NCBI GenBank assembly: GCA_020736575.1
Contig: JAGPYM010000023.1
Location: forward strand, 248,001-312,000
Length of the DNA stretch: 64,000 nt
DNA from: Thelonectria olida
Lineage: Eukaryota; Ascomycota; Sordariomycetes; Hypocreales; Nectriaceae
Direction of reading: 5' to 3'
Position 1 is the first letter of the stretch. The number at the start of each line of letters is the position of its first letter. A program made the translations under genes and the position numbers. Shown one piece after another: positions 10,182-19,869 of the stretch. The notes beneath the pieces were generated by a model. That model made no database searches. It worked only from the letters and a program-made list of their open reading frames with translations, and was not told the DNA's origin.

Positions 10182-11309
10182 ATGGGCGCAGTGGTTACTT
10201 TCTCCTTGGGAATCTCCATGGCCTCCATTCCGCTAAAGAGACTCACACTGACACAAGACGAGAGGACGATGGAGCGGATGGAAACGATACAAGCGTATGC
10301 GCTGCCACCATGGCATGGCCACATACCGGTGGAATGCGACCTGGACCGGGAAGCCGCCATCGATGCAGCCAACGGGGCCCAGGAAGCCCTCATCGCGACC
10401 AGCTCGTCGGGAAAAGGCGGGAGAGTTGGCATGGGAGGCGTCATGCGTGGCACACGTAGAGGTGGAGAAGATGATACTATAGCTAAGTATTCTGTCACCC
10501 TTGGATCGAGACAAGAGCAGAACCCGTATACAGCTGAACTGGAGGCGATCGCCATGGCATTGAGATGCATGCCTGACGGTCTTCGCCGCCGAGAGCTAAT
10601 CGTCGTGGCGAGCAATCGATCAACGCTGCAGGCCATCACGCGACCGCGACAGCAATCGGGACAATGCGCCATCCGTGAGATCTACAAGCACGTCGAACGC
10701 CTTCGAAAGGGGGGCAACAGCGTCAGAATGCAGTGGGTGCCCGCCAGACCGGAAGGCTTCACCCTGGGGCCTAAGGCAAAGATGGAAGCTCAAAACGCAG
10801 CGAAAGCCGGGAACACATCAGACAAAGCACCATACCAGGCTCGCTCTACAAGGACGAGAATAGCGATAGCACAGCTGAGGCAGCAAAGGGCTCTGCCCCA
10901 CAATGTGGGAAGCTACTCCAAGCAAATCGACAAGGCGTTACCGGGCAGACATACACGTGCGTTGTACGATATGCTCAAAAGATCCGAATCGGATGTTTTA
11001 TCACAGCTCCGGACGGGGATGGCAAGGGTCAACAGCTACCTGCACAAGATCGGTGCGGTGGAGTCGGACGTGTGCGACTGTGGACAAGAGGAAGAGACGA
11101 TAGAGCATTTCCTGTTCAGATGCCCGAAATGGGACACTCAACGAGAAGGCATGCGACGGATCGGCCACACAAAGATGGGAGACATCTCGTTCTTCCTAGG
11201 AGGCAAGGCAGCATCGGATGGAGAGAAATGGGCACCGAACTTGCAGGCGGTGCGAGCAACGATCAAGTTCGCGATGGGCACAAGGAGGCTCGCTGCAAAT
11301 CAGACTTGA
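10182..11309 (+). pseudogene. 5'-truncated Tad-like LINE: RNase H and C-terminal zinc knuckle
   Basis: This 375-codon open frame corresponds to the C-terminal third of a LINE ORF2. It has the start of an RNase H-like domain (KGGRVGMGGVMRG), the E-containing helix NPYTAELEAIAMALRCMP and the strand ELIVVASNRSTLQAI. The variable QQSGQCAIREIYKHVERL segment, GRHTRALYDMLKRSESDVLS and QLRTGMARVNSYLHKIGAV follow. The C-terminal knuckle is CDCGQEEETIEHFLFRCPKW, and the end is VRATIKFAMGT. It diverges from the other LINE copies in the window, so it is another subfamily. The reverse transcriptase is missing. Gypsy sequence abuts it on the left and a DIRS-like element on the right, with no LINE 3' UTR, so it is truncated at both ends although the frame is open. 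Confidence 0.85.
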
Positions 11310-11843
11310 CAATGACCCCTGCCGCCGGAACATCACGCATCTATACACAGATGCCTTCACTATAGGCCAGGGGCTCTTCTTCTTCTCCTCTAAGTCCATA
11401 TCAGACTGCTGGCTGGCCCATTGTCACCAGCTTCATGCATGCAATGCTGCCTCATTGGCCCTTGCTCAAGACGCACAAGCGCACATCAATACCAGCGAAG
11501 TAGACGCCATTCTACAAGGCTTCCTACTCTTCAGCCACCATTGGCTTCATCATACTCTCGTTATCCACACGGATAGCTCCATAGCGCACACGGGACTAAG
11601 TAAAGGCTTCCTTCATGGTCCGCCTAATGCACCTCTGAAGAGCCTGCTTATCCTAGCGGCGGCGAGAGGCATCCAAATTGTTCCACATTGGCTCCCCTCT
11701 GGGGAAAACACATTAGCAGATGCGCTCTCACGTAATAGCCTTCAAGCGATTGCTAACATATGTCCCCAGTGGCAGGATCTCTCGGTATTGAACCGCCCGC
11801 GTGGTTCTCTTCACGAACTCATCAGCTCAACGCAGGCCACCTA
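11310..11843 (+). pseudogene. DIRS-like RNase H domain
   Basis: An open frame enters from the LINE junction and ends at the stop just after TQAT (11842-11844). It carries the four acidic residues of an RNase H fold in order: TDAF, NTSEVDAI, HTDSSIAHTGLSKG and ENTLADALSRN. In DIRS elements this domain follows the reverse transcriptase, which is absent here. The frame overlaps the start of the recombinase frame (11760) by about 80 bases, as is usual in this group. It has no start codon of its own and is therefore a fragment. Confidence 0.75.
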
Positions 11844-12875
11844 AAGCTGCTCTGGAACGGACTCGGCGCCAATACGCGCTCCGTATACCTCTCCGTTCAG
11901 CGTAACTACGAGAGGCACTGCGCGTTACACAACTTATCAGCGTGGCCAGCTTCAAGGCAGTCGTTGATCTCGTGGCTAACTTCACGACTCCTTGGCAATT
12001 CCAGCCAGAAAGCAGTCAAACCAGATACCGCACTGGCAGACTTAGCCGCTCTCCGAGCCTACCATATTGATAACTTCCTCGATGATAAACTCTTTGATAA
12101 CAAATACTTTCGGCGTCTCATCGACGGCGCGAGAAGACTTACCCCAACGACCAAAGTACGGGTCAGAAAGCCCATTTCGCGCGAGGCCATTACGAAACTA
12201 TCAGCAGGCATAGCCACACTCCCGTTGCAGTCCTCGGAGATGACTACAGACCTCAAAGACGACTTAAATTTCGCAACCGCCTGCCGGGTAGCATTTGCTG
12301 GGTTCCCCCGCATCGGCGAATTCACCTACAAGAGAGAAGACCTCGGCACACCTTCTATTTTCTTAGCAACAAAGCTAACGCGCTCAGACATCAGATTCTC
12401 GTCCTCGTTAGACCATGCGCAACTCACACTCAAGCGGAGTAAGACGGACCGCCGCCACGAAGGAGTACAGATCATTCTTGCGAAAACAGGAGACGGAGCA
12501 TGCCCGGTAGACGCACTTCAGAAGCTGCTACTTCTCGATCCCAGAGGGCCCGACGCCCCGTTGTTCTCCTTCCACAGAAGACAATTTAGTCGCAACAACT
12601 TCCTCTCTACCTTTTCTACTAAGCTGAGAGCACTTGGGCTACAGATGGACGGTTACTCAGGCCACAGTTTTCGGAAGGGTGCGGCGCAACATGCGCACGA
12701 TAGTGGGATCCTCGACAACCAGATTCAGGTGCTTGGGAGATGGACCTCGGAGGCATTCAGGGTGTATTTCACAACGAACGCGTCAGTCTTATACAAGCTC
12801 AACCACCAGTTCCAGACAGGCTCGCCGGCTCCGCTGTCTCTGCTGGTTCCACCACCGTCCCCTCCACCATCCTAG
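11760..12875 (+). CDS. DIRS-like tyrosine recombinase
   Basis: This 371-codon frame has all recognisable catalytic landmarks of the tyrosine recombinases. R184 is in FPRIGEFTY. H302-x-x-R305 is in SGHSFRKGAAQ. W328 (in the usual His/Trp position) is in QVLGRWTSEA. The nucleophile candidate Y336 is in FRVYF. The N-terminal half (about 20-130) looks like the SAM-like core-binding domain. In DIRS elements this enzyme integrates a circular DNA copy, leaving no target-site duplication. The frame is undamaged although the rest of the element is truncated. A Crypton was considered, but the upstream overlapping RNase H favours DIRS. Confidence 0.85.
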   Translation: MSPVAGSLGIEPPAWFSSRTHQLNAGHLKLLWNGLGANTRSVYLSVQRNYERHCALHNLSAWPASRQSLISWLTSRLLGNSSQKAVKPDTALADLAALRAYHIDNFLDDKLFDNKYFRRLIDGARRLTPTTKVRVRKPISREAITKLSAGIATLPLQSSEMTTDLKDDLNFATACRVAFAGFPRIGEFTYKREDLGTPSIFLATKLTRSDIRFSSSLDHAQLTLKRSKTDRRHEGVQIILAKTGDGACPVDALQKLLLLDPRGPDAPLFSFHRRQFSRNNFLSTFSTKLRALGLQMDGYSGHSFRKGAAQHAHDSGILDNQIQVLGRWTSEAFRVYFTTNASVLYKLNHQFQTGSPAPLSLLVPPPSPPPS

Positions 12876-12906
12876 TTTGGCCAGGGTCATTTGGGCCCTC
12901 TCTGAC

Positions 12907-12942
12907 GCTGCGGTCTAACGCGTTTACGTATAAGACCGCAGC
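12907..12942. repeat. Hairpin at the end of the DIRS-like element
   Basis: A perfect 10-base inverted repeat (GCTGCGGTCT at 12907-12916, AGACCGCAGC at 12933-12942) encloses a 16-base loop just downstream of the recombinase stop. It may be a remnant of the terminal/internal complementary repeats of this element class, or a transcript 3' hairpin. Confidence 0.6.
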
Positions 12943-13079
12943 GACAGGTGACCCGTTGCGGCCAAACCATACACACACTGTCCCTCTTGACTGCGTGAGG
13001 TCACCAATAAAATATGCGAAAGACCCATGACTCGCCCTGAATCTGTGGCATCTTGATTGTTTCGTGTACTGTCAGCCCC

Positions 13080-14038
13080 ATGAACAGAATTCCCAACCCT
13101 TCTTCCGTTGGCTCGACCAACGTTCGCAGCGAAATAAACAATGGCGCTCAGATAGGGCAGAATTACGGTCATATGGGTTTGTCAGCGACCACTCACATAG
13201 CATGAAAGCACAAATCTTATTCGCCTTTGCAGATTTCCATATCAACAATAACTCAGGACCAGATGACAGCTCATACTTGGAAGACCTGCGCCTGACCAAC
13301 CCCCGCCATGATAAAGAGCGAATCAAAGACACCAAGGGTGGCCTGTTGGAAGACTCGTACGAATGGATCCTCGACCACCCCGACTTCCGACGGTGGCGCG
13401 ACGACGACCAGAGCCGCCCGCTCTGGATCAAGGGCGACCCGGGCAAGGGAAAGACCATGCTGCTGATCGGTATTGTCGATGAACTGGAGCGGCAGCTTGC
13501 TCAGCTCAAGCAGGCAGAACGATCGACTCCTCACGCCACCGTCCTCTCATACTTCTTCTGTCAGGGCACCGACTCGAACCTTAATAACGCGACCGCGGTG
13601 CTGAGAGGCCTGATCTTCCTCCTCGCCGCCCAACAGCCGTCACTCGCCTCGCATCTGCGGGAGAAGTACGAACACTCTGGCCACAAGCTCTTTGAGGGTG
13701 GCAATGCGTTCTTCGCGCTGTCCGACATCCTCAGTCATATGCTGCGAGACCCAAACCTGGCGAGGGCATACATGGTTATCGACGCACTCGATGAGTGCGA
13801 GACTGATCTGCTGAAGCTTTTGAAGCTCCTCGTTGAGAATACGTCTGCTTCCCGTGTCAAGTGGATCGTCTCCAGCCGCAACAGGCACGACATTGAGCAA
13901 CAGCTGAAGCTCGACGACTCGCAAACGAAGCTGAGCCTCCAGCTAAAAGCTAATGCAGAGTATGTGTCACATGCCGTCGGCGCGTACATTGACGATAGGG
14001 TGCCCCAACTCGAGTCAATGGCGTTAATGTTAAAATGA
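13080..14038 (+). pseudogene. Truncated NACHT (STAND/NLR-type) gene
   Basis: The long open stretch reads, from an ATG at 13202, as the N-terminal flank and NACHT domain of fungal NLR-like proteins. It has DPRHDKERI-like lead-in (NPRHDKERIKDTKGGLLEDS), EWILDHPDFRRWR, Walker A GDPGKGKTML (about 13432-13460), Walker B AYMVIDALDECE (about 13770-13803) and a sensor-like KWIVSSRNRHDIE. Upstream, in another frame from an ATG at 13080, lies a Gly/Asn/Gln-rich piece (EINNGAQIGQNYGHM). I recall this kind of piece preceding NACHT domains in such proteins, so a frameshift is likely. The frame stops at 14036-14038, just before a LINE copy, and no repeat domain (WD40, TPR, ANK) follows. These proteins act in heterokaryon incompatibility or self/non-self responses. 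This copy cannot make a full receptor. Confidence 0.8.
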
Positions 14039-14104
14039 AAAGTTATGTACCAAGCTGAGTAGTTCTATACAGTGCAATGTACTGTAAAGAAATATTTACA
14101 GGGC

Positions 14105-14986
14105 ATGCTCATAAGTGTCGGCGGGGTCATCGAGGTCCCTGCATCGGTGCGAGGAGGGCCGAAGCTTGAGCGTTTCTCCTTCACACTTGGTATGAGAACG
14201 GAACAGAACCCATTTTCCGGAGAACTGGCAGCGACAGCATACGCATTGAGACACTTACCCGACTTCAAATACCGAAATGTGGCACTGTTGGCGAGCAACA
14301 GAGCCGCTGTGCTCACGATCCGAAATCCTCGCCAGCAATCCGGTCAAGAGTATGTTAAGTGCATATATAACTCCATCGATACATTGAAGGTCAAGGGCAA
14401 TGTGGTGGCTGTCATATGGATGCCAACCAGTGCTGAACACAAGCTCCTGAAGATTGCTAAAGAAGAGGCGCGGAGTGCAACCCGAGACGGTGCCGTCCCG
14501 GCCCTGAAGTTTCCCAGAATGCGATCGACGACCCTTAACATGGCTCGATTGAATCAGCGTACTAGCAAACACCTACTAGACGATGTCGGAAAGTTTTCAA
14601 AGAGAGTCGATGCTGCACTACCAGGTGAACACACTCGACAACTATACGATGGCTTATCACGGAGAGAAGCCAGCGTGCTAGCACAGCTCAGGACAGGCAT
14701 GGCCAGATTGAATGGATACCTCTTTCGGATCAAAGTAGCAGCATCGCAGCAATGCGCATGTGGACAAGCGGCAGAGACAGTCGAGCACTTTCTCTTCCGA
14801 TGCAGAACATGGACAGCGCACCGAACCGAAATGCTGCAGTGCACCGAGACACTAAGGGGAAATCTCTCGTTCTACCTAGGAGGGAAGTCACCAACAGATA
14901 ACGCGAAATGGGCGCCAAATATGCACGCAATCCACGCAACTATACGATTTGCAATAGCCACAGGTCGACTCGACACACAATATTGA
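14105..14986 (+). pseudogene. LINE RNase H and zinc-knuckle fragment
   Basis: This 293-codon open frame begins at the ATG at 14105 within a truncated ORF2. Landmarks are RTEQNPFSGELAATAYALRH (RNase H acidic helix), NVALLASNRAAVLTI, QQSGQEYVKCIYNSIDTL, GEHTRQLYDGLSRREASVLA, QLRTGMARLNGYLFRI and the knuckle CACGQAAETVEHFLFRC. It ends with FAIATGRLDTQY. The frame has no stop, so it is a less mutated copy of the element at 38342. It lacks the reverse transcriptase and endonuclease. Confidence 0.85.
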
Positions 14987-15440
14987 AGCCAGATTGCAAA
15001 ATTTCACCTACTCATTCTTACTAACCCACTCACACCCTATACCAAACACCCCGTGTCAGGAAAGCGGACATCGCTTCAGCCGCCGTAGATAGGACACTGA
15101 ACACTTGAAGAATAGCCTTCAAGCTAGTTCGCTGGCAACGCTACTAAACCACGGGAAAACGCAGAGAGCAACGGAGCAGAAAGGAAAGCACAATCAAGGA
15201 ACAGACGCAGTATGGGCTTAAGGAGACGAGATAAAAAAAAAAAAAAAAAATTTTGGACCATGTATGACAAGGTACAGTATGGGCTTAAGGAAATGCGGGC
15301 ACAACTTGGGCAGTGTATGGCACAGCATGGGCTGGAGGAGATAAGGACAAAAATTGGGCAATGTATGCATGCATTAGTGATCAGTGCCCTTTCGGCCAAA
15401 ACCGGCCGCCGGGCGTAATAAATTGTATTGTATTGTACAT
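14105..15440 (+). mobile_element. 5'-truncated Tad-like LINE with 3' tail
   Basis: Similarity to the other copies starts at about 14117 (GTCGGCGGGGTCATCGAGG, also at 38592). The coding end is at 14986. The 3' UTR carries CTTCAGCCGCCGTAGATAGG and a poly-A tract of about 17 at 15234-15250, then GTGCCCTTTCGGCC, CCGCCGGGCG and AATAAATTGTATTGTATTG at 15390-15436. It lies immediately after the truncated NACHT gene. Confidence 0.85.
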
Positions 15441-15798
15441 GTAAGCGCCAGATACCTAATTTATCTCTAACCTTTTCGCTCGGTTCATATGTATCGCAAT
15501 CCTATGTGCGTATAGTTGCGATTGCGAAAACTGTCCACTGAATAAAACACTGATTGATTATCCGCGCCGATAAGTTTCTACGTCACGCTATGTTCTTATA
15601 GCATTAGCTACATGTCCCTAAGGACAGCCCGTGCGGAGGCAATTTTATAAATAGTTAGTCTTTGCTCTATGTCGGACCCTACCGAGTCAATCCACATGTA
15701 GTGATCAGGAATCCATCCACCGCCATCATCGTCCTACTCAACCTCAACCTCAACCTCAATCTCAATCTTACTCTCCCTCTCACTCATTCTCGGAAAAC
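15441..15798. other. Intergenic; upstream of the deaminase-like relic
   Basis: No gene was found. A short pyrimidine-rich array (CAACCT three times, then CAATCT twice) lies at about 15743-15770. It fits the CT-rich leaders common before fungal start codons. Confidence 0.4.
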
Positions 15799-16978
15799 AT
15801 GAAAAAGGTTCTTGACCTTCAAAGTCTCAACATCGCCGCCTTGAATCGTTCTCTTGATGACTGCGACAATCCAAAGCACGGCTTCGAGTCGGTGGAGGAG
15901 TACTTTGCCCTACGGCGGGATGCCCAGGAGCGGCAAAGAGCTCTCGGTTATGACTACGGCTGCTACTTAAATAGTTCAGCTAAGGAGAGGCAAGCAGAAG
16001 CCATCCTCCAATATCTCAGAACAAAGGACCAGATCGAAGTGTACAATGCCGCATCACCAAGGCTCGGCTTCGGCGGGTAGAAGCATCCTTGGTTCGCCGG
16101 CGACCACTTCTTATCCAACGAGGCGCTGATCAACAAGACGGCTGTCTTCAACGTCGCGAGGCATATGCCAAAGGGCGCACATCTGCACATTCACTTCAAC
16201 GCCTGCCTAGCGCCCCACGTGCTACACAATTATTTACAGACAGCCTCTGGGTAGGTATCGAGCCGTCTTATATTCCATCGCGGTGAACGGTATCAGCTAA
16301 CACGCAACAGTGCATGGGAAAAGTTCAACGAAAATATACCCGCCTTTGTCTTGAGGACTTTGTCCGCGACAATATTCTATACTCTGAGATCCGGCCCAAA
16401 TTTATGACAAGCAACCAGCTTTATCATGACGATGGTATGGGGCCGGCCGCAATGGATTGCTGGTAAGTTTACCCGATAAGATCCTTGCGAGGAGTTGTGC
16501 TAACATTATAGGGTTCGATCTTGTTGGTGAGGAATCCAAGGGTCGGCCTCTTAAGGACTTTGTCCCCGAATTCCTTGAGTTTCAACGGAAATGCAAGGCT
16601 CAAAAGCTCCATATCCCCTTCCTTTTCCACTGTGACGAAACTGGTACCGACACCGACGGCAATTCTCGAAACATATCGGTCATGGCTTTACACTACCGAA
16701 CAACCCGCTGATTATGGCGTCCATGAAGAAGAACAATGTGTGCGTCGAGTTGTGTCTGATATCGAATGAGATTCTTGGGCTCACTCCTGGGGTTGGTGGA
16801 CGCGCCATGTACCAGCTCCCGGCCAACAACGTGCACTGCACTGTGAGTTCTGACAATGGAACGCTCTTTAAGTAAGCATCGGAGGCATAACAGTTCAGGG
16901 AAGTAATAGAAACCAATGAGAATGAGTAGGTCATCACTATCGCACGACTTCTACCAAGCCATGGTAGGCAGCAACTAA
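15799..16978 (+). pseudogene. Adenosine deaminase-related (ADGF/CECR1-type) pseudogene
   Basis: The pieces match the ADGF-like adenosine deaminase family in order. The start is MKKVLDLQSLNIAALNRSLD, then an in-frame TAG at 16078-16080, then KHPWFAGDHFLSNEALINKT and GAHLHIHFNACLAPHVL (metal-binding HxH). A large loss follows, then LCLEDFVRDNILYSEIRPKF with MTSNQLYHDDG, an intron (about 16461-16510), FDLVGEESKGRPLKDFVPE, IPFLFHCDET, a second disrupted stretch where the catalytic IGHG segment should be, NNVCVELCLISNEILGLTPG, and NNVHCTVSSDNGTLF. After another intron it ends early with SSLSHDFYQAMVGSN. The in-frame stop, the internal deletion and the missing catalytic block make a working enzyme very unlikely. 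Confidence 0.8.
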
Positions 16979-17187
16979 ATAGGTTCAAATCTGGTCAGAA
17001 TCACAAGCGCGCCGTATTAGAGCCGTCGAAGTGTCTCGAGGCTGGGTAAAGCGAATACGTAGTTATTAATTGCTCCTGTCTTTATGTAACGATCCTTTGT
17101 CTCAGGTGGCCAGCACCTGGGCCCATTATTATATGAACAATCGTTGAGGCAAACCTCCAGTAAAGCAGGCTTGCCCATCATCAAACC

Positions 17188-17560
17188 ATGAACAAGACAA
17201 GGCACACAGCTTGTGCACCCATCAAGATCACCACGGACCAGCGACTGTCTCAGGCGGCAGGCGACGGTGAGAGAGTATTCAAGCGCAGTCATGCTGTTCG
17301 AGTACGCCTACAACCCCACGCTGCATGCCGGGGCCGACCTGTACTACGACGCCTCCGACATCAACGATGCTTTCCCCCGCCAATTCTGCGACTACGGCCT
17401 GGCGCTGAAGCCGGACCGCTCAGAATACCCGTCGGTGTTGTGCCCTCCCGACTGCCAGGGGAACCGCTCCGCGGTGTACCACTACGAGGACGACGGCTCT
17501 GCCACTCACGGCTGCGATAGTGATACTTCTCTAACGCTTTTTCTATGCCAAGAGGGCTAA
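17188..17560 (+). pseudogene. BYS1/thaumatin-like-type secreted protein fragment
   Basis: The C-terminal part reads LFEYAYNPTLHAGADLYYDA, SDINDAFPRQF, PSVLCPPDC, YHYEDDGSATHGCDSDT and LTLFLC. This resembles the C-terminal half of fungal BYS1-domain (antigenic thaumatin-like) proteins: F/LEYT strand, YYDLSDIxG, paired cysteines and LTLC end. Upstream, ACAPIKITTDQRLSQAAGDG lies one frame away (17200-17270), so a frameshift separates the two parts. The signal peptide and first cysteines were not found. The last residues are in frame to the TAA... stop near 17560. I hold the family only moderately firmly because I am matching from memory. Confidence 0.4.
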
Positions 17561-17922
17561 AGGCGGGGGAGGGAAGAGATTCGGACAAGCCAGTTAGTTG
17601 AGTGATCAGGACACCTCCGATTGAAGGCGTTGGTTTCTGTTTGCCGGTTCGTGCGTATTGTCCATTTCTGTCTCTTGGTTTTGTAGTTTGTATTGGTTTC
17701 GTTCGAGAGAGCAAGAAGTGGCCGAACGGCGCGATCGCTGGCCGCAGGCTCGGCTTGCGTTGCTGTACAGTATTATTGTCGAATAAGCCTTATAAAGAGG
17801 GATTGCTGAGAGAAGTGCCGCGCGCTCTCTACACCACTGTGCAGTACTCGGTGTCTGTTTTGCCAAACAGCCATTACAACCAACCCGCATCCCATTTTTA
17901 CCCAAATCGTTCTACCTCCACA

Positions 17923-18120
17923 ATGCAGCCAAACAATTCCAAACCTGCGAACCCAAGGCGAACCCGCTTGGACCAAACCAACAGCACGGCGACGAACAAA
18001 CCGCCCCAGCTTCAGCCCATGCCAGACTCGAGACTGCGACCGTTGTACGATAACGTGGCGGAGACATGGGCTGCGTTGATGAAGAAGGATGGTGGCCAGA
18101 ACAACGATGGGAAAAAGTAG
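17923..18120 (+). CDS. Small hypothetical protein (65 aa)
   Basis: An ATG at 17923 opens a 65-codon frame ending in TAG. The product is polar and Pro/Asn/Gln/Lys-rich (start MQPNNSKPANPRRTRLDQTN) with a short helical segment LYDNVAETWAALMKKD near the end. A TATA-like TATAAAGAGGG lies at about 17791, roughly 130 bases upstream, with CT-rich sequence and CACAATG context before the start. There is no family, signal peptide or membrane segment. It may be a real small gene or chance. Confidence 0.35.
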   Translation: MQPNNSKPANPRRTRLDQTNSTATNKPPQLQPMPDSRLRPLYDNVAETWAALMKKDGGQNNDGKK

Positions 18121-18312
18121 TCAATGCCGCGGACAGATCTGGACCAAAACGGTCCTGGTCGGCCGGTTCCGGCACGTCACGGCATTGCGATGGAGGCTCA
18201 TAAGGATCGTTGGGGGAAAAAAAAAAGAAAAGAAAATGGAGTGAACAGCTAGCTACCGCACTCTATTATAAATAACTAGTTAATTTCTATGTTGATTCTG
18301 TCGTGCAATATT

Positions 18313-18510
18313 ATGTCTGGTAACTGCTGCGCAGCACCAATCGACGTCGAGCGTGAAGTTGGGACAACTAGTTCACTGCCTGTCGCCTCAACAGAAGACT
18401 ACGACTCTCCGGACGAACTGTCAGAGAACGAGTCGAGCGCTCTCAGGTTTCGCAGATCGGCAGCGCCATCCCCAGAGCCCAGTGATTACTATCAAAACGA
18501 AAGAGCCGAG
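18313..18510 (+). CDS. Possible first exon of the gene continuing at 18644
   Basis: From the ATG at 18313 the frame is acidic and Ser/Pro-rich (EDYDSPDELSENESSALRF, PSPEPSDYYQNERAE) and reaches a good donor, GAG|GTGAGT, at 18510/18511. Candidate acceptors (CCCAG at about 18629, CCTAG at about 18662) do not bring this exon into the frame of the downstream ORF, so I cannot complete the join. The composition resembles that of the downstream frame. Confidence 0.3.
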
Positions 18511-18643
18511 GTGAGTAACCTGGGTACCGTTGATATTGTTCGAGTGAGGAGTCCGATTCTGACGCAATGAATATAAATTCTCGGTGTCCGCCCACACCTC
18601 CTGACGCTGTATCTTGTCGCCTCCCAGACTGAATTTAACCACA

Positions 18644-19192
18644 ATGTCTTCTCCTATCCTAGGTGACTCCCCCTCTTTGCGTGAGTGCTCTTGGAGAAAG
18701 AAATCGGAAGCATCGCCCTCCAAGAAGCAAGATACGGGTTCCCCGAGGAACACCTCCAAAGGCACAAACTCAGCCGTTCCCAGCTATGATGACAGTAATA
18801 ACGGCCACCACTTTCGCGCTAAGGTAAAACACTTTCTAACGGAGGGTGCAGACCACACCACATCCACTCAGGGCCCTAGCCGTAACCAACAGTCTCCAAA
18901 AGACAAACACTGCAGCGAGACAGGACAGGACTCCAAGTTCTTCTTAAACCGCGAGAACTCCGAGGCTCCAACTGAGATGATGGGCAACACGAGTTTCGAG
19001 TATTTCATCTCAAATATCCAACCAAAGCCTCCGCAGGATCTCGAACATGGCACTGGTTCAGCCCGGCAGGGCCGGGGAAGAGGCAGGGTCCGAGAGTCGG
19101 CGCAGGCTAATGGAGAGCTCCGAAGGTCAGCAAGAATCCAAAAGAAACACCCCAGGAGGTCCAAGAGAAATAAACCCTCTTCGAGAGTTTAG
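18644..19192 (+). CDS. Hypothetical basic, disordered protein
   Basis: A 182-codon open frame starts at the ATG at 18644 (MSSPILGDSPSLRECSWRKK). It is hydrophilic and mostly disordered, with Ser/Lys/Thr-rich stretches, a possible ordered patch NTSFEYFISNIQPKPPQDL at about residue 115, and a strongly basic end (RRSARIQKKHPRRSKRNKPS) like a nuclear-localisation or nucleic-acid-binding tail. Frames with a similar 'RRSARI' end occur in transposon Gag-like and chromatin proteins, but I do not recognise the family. It may be the last exon of a spliced gene starting at 18313. Confidence 0.4.
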   Translation: MSSPILGDSPSLRECSWRKKSEASPSKKQDTGSPRNTSKGTNSAVPSYDDSNNGHHFRAKVKHFLTEGADHTTSTQGPSRNQQSPKDKHCSETGQDSKFFLNRENSEAPTEMMGNTSFEYFISNIQPKPPQDLEHGTGSARQGRGRGRVRESAQANGELRRSARIQKKHPRRSKRNKPSSRV

Positions 19193-19454
19193 AGGGAGAT
19201 CCAGTATTGTCAGGAGCAACCAGCGCTCGTGGAGGAGCGGAACGGCGGGCAGGTGGTGGTAATCCATCTCAGAGGGAGAGCCGAGGCATACTCATAAAGG
19301 TGATACATAAATATCCTACTACTGTGCTACTCATTGGCGGGAGGGCCAAGAGGCCCGCCTGAGGCTTTCTCAATCGGAGTAATTACACCGTTTATCGCAG
19401 ACTGATCATGTGCCAACACTAGACCATCGTCTTTTTGCCCTGTTCAGATGATCT

Positions 19455-19862
19455 CTACGGTAGCGCATCTACAACAAGCATATAGTTCTCGATTTGTGAA
19501 AGATTCCACCGATGACCAACTTGTTTTACGGCCGGACGAACGGTTTTCTTTACACCTCTGCCGGGACAACGGTTCCTGAGGCATCGCTCCCTGCCATAGA
19601 GCCACCTAGCTATGCGCCCCCAAGCCCCGAGTGAGATGTAATGAGTGGTGACACGAGTGGCTGAGTGCCGCAGCCGGTGCAGCCCTTCCGTTGATTCTAC
19701 CCCTGGAGCCCACTTGCCTCCCAGCAGGGCACAAGAGCCGGCGAGTCGCGACTCGAGCTCCCACGTAGGACCCTCGTAGCCTTCCCACCGAACCGCCAGA
19801 TATGAACTCCCGTCCCCGCACTCGTGGCATCCGAATACCTCCTTGATCTCCTGATGGCCCAA
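19455..19862 (-). pseudogene. Chromodomain relic
   Basis: The reverse-strand frame starting at about 19862 reads EIKEVFGCHECGDGSSYLAV, RWEGYEGPTWELESRL. This is the typical chromodomain pattern (hydrophobic strand, YLVKWxGY, TWEP/TWEL). After about residue 45 the similarity ends and the rest looks like read-through. The domain could come from the integrase C-terminus of a chromovirus-type gypsy element or from a small chromodomain gene. No neighbouring integrase is visible, so the origin is open. Confidence 0.55.
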
Positions 19863-19869
19863 CCCGCCA

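Larger units (their letters stand above)
11310..12970 (+). mobile_element. 3' part of a DIRS-like tyrosine-recombinase retrotransposon
   Basis: An RNase H frame and an overlapping tyrosine-recombinase frame lie in DIRS order. They are followed by a non-coding end with inverted motifs: a 10-base stem GCTGCGGTCT/AGACCGCAGC at 12907-12916 and 12933-12942, and GTTTGGCC at 12875 against GGCCAAAC at 12960. The reverse transcriptase and 5' end are missing, because LINE sequence abuts at about 11310. Confidence 0.8.

Noticed and set aside
11760..12875. Classification of the recombinase as a Crypton
   Set aside because: An overlapping RNase H frame precedes it in DIRS order, which Cryptons lack.
15738..15775. 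CAACCT/CAATCT array as a possible internal telomere-like repeat
   Set aside because: Too short, wrong unit for fungal telomeres (TTAGGG), and it fits a normal pyrimidine-rich leader.
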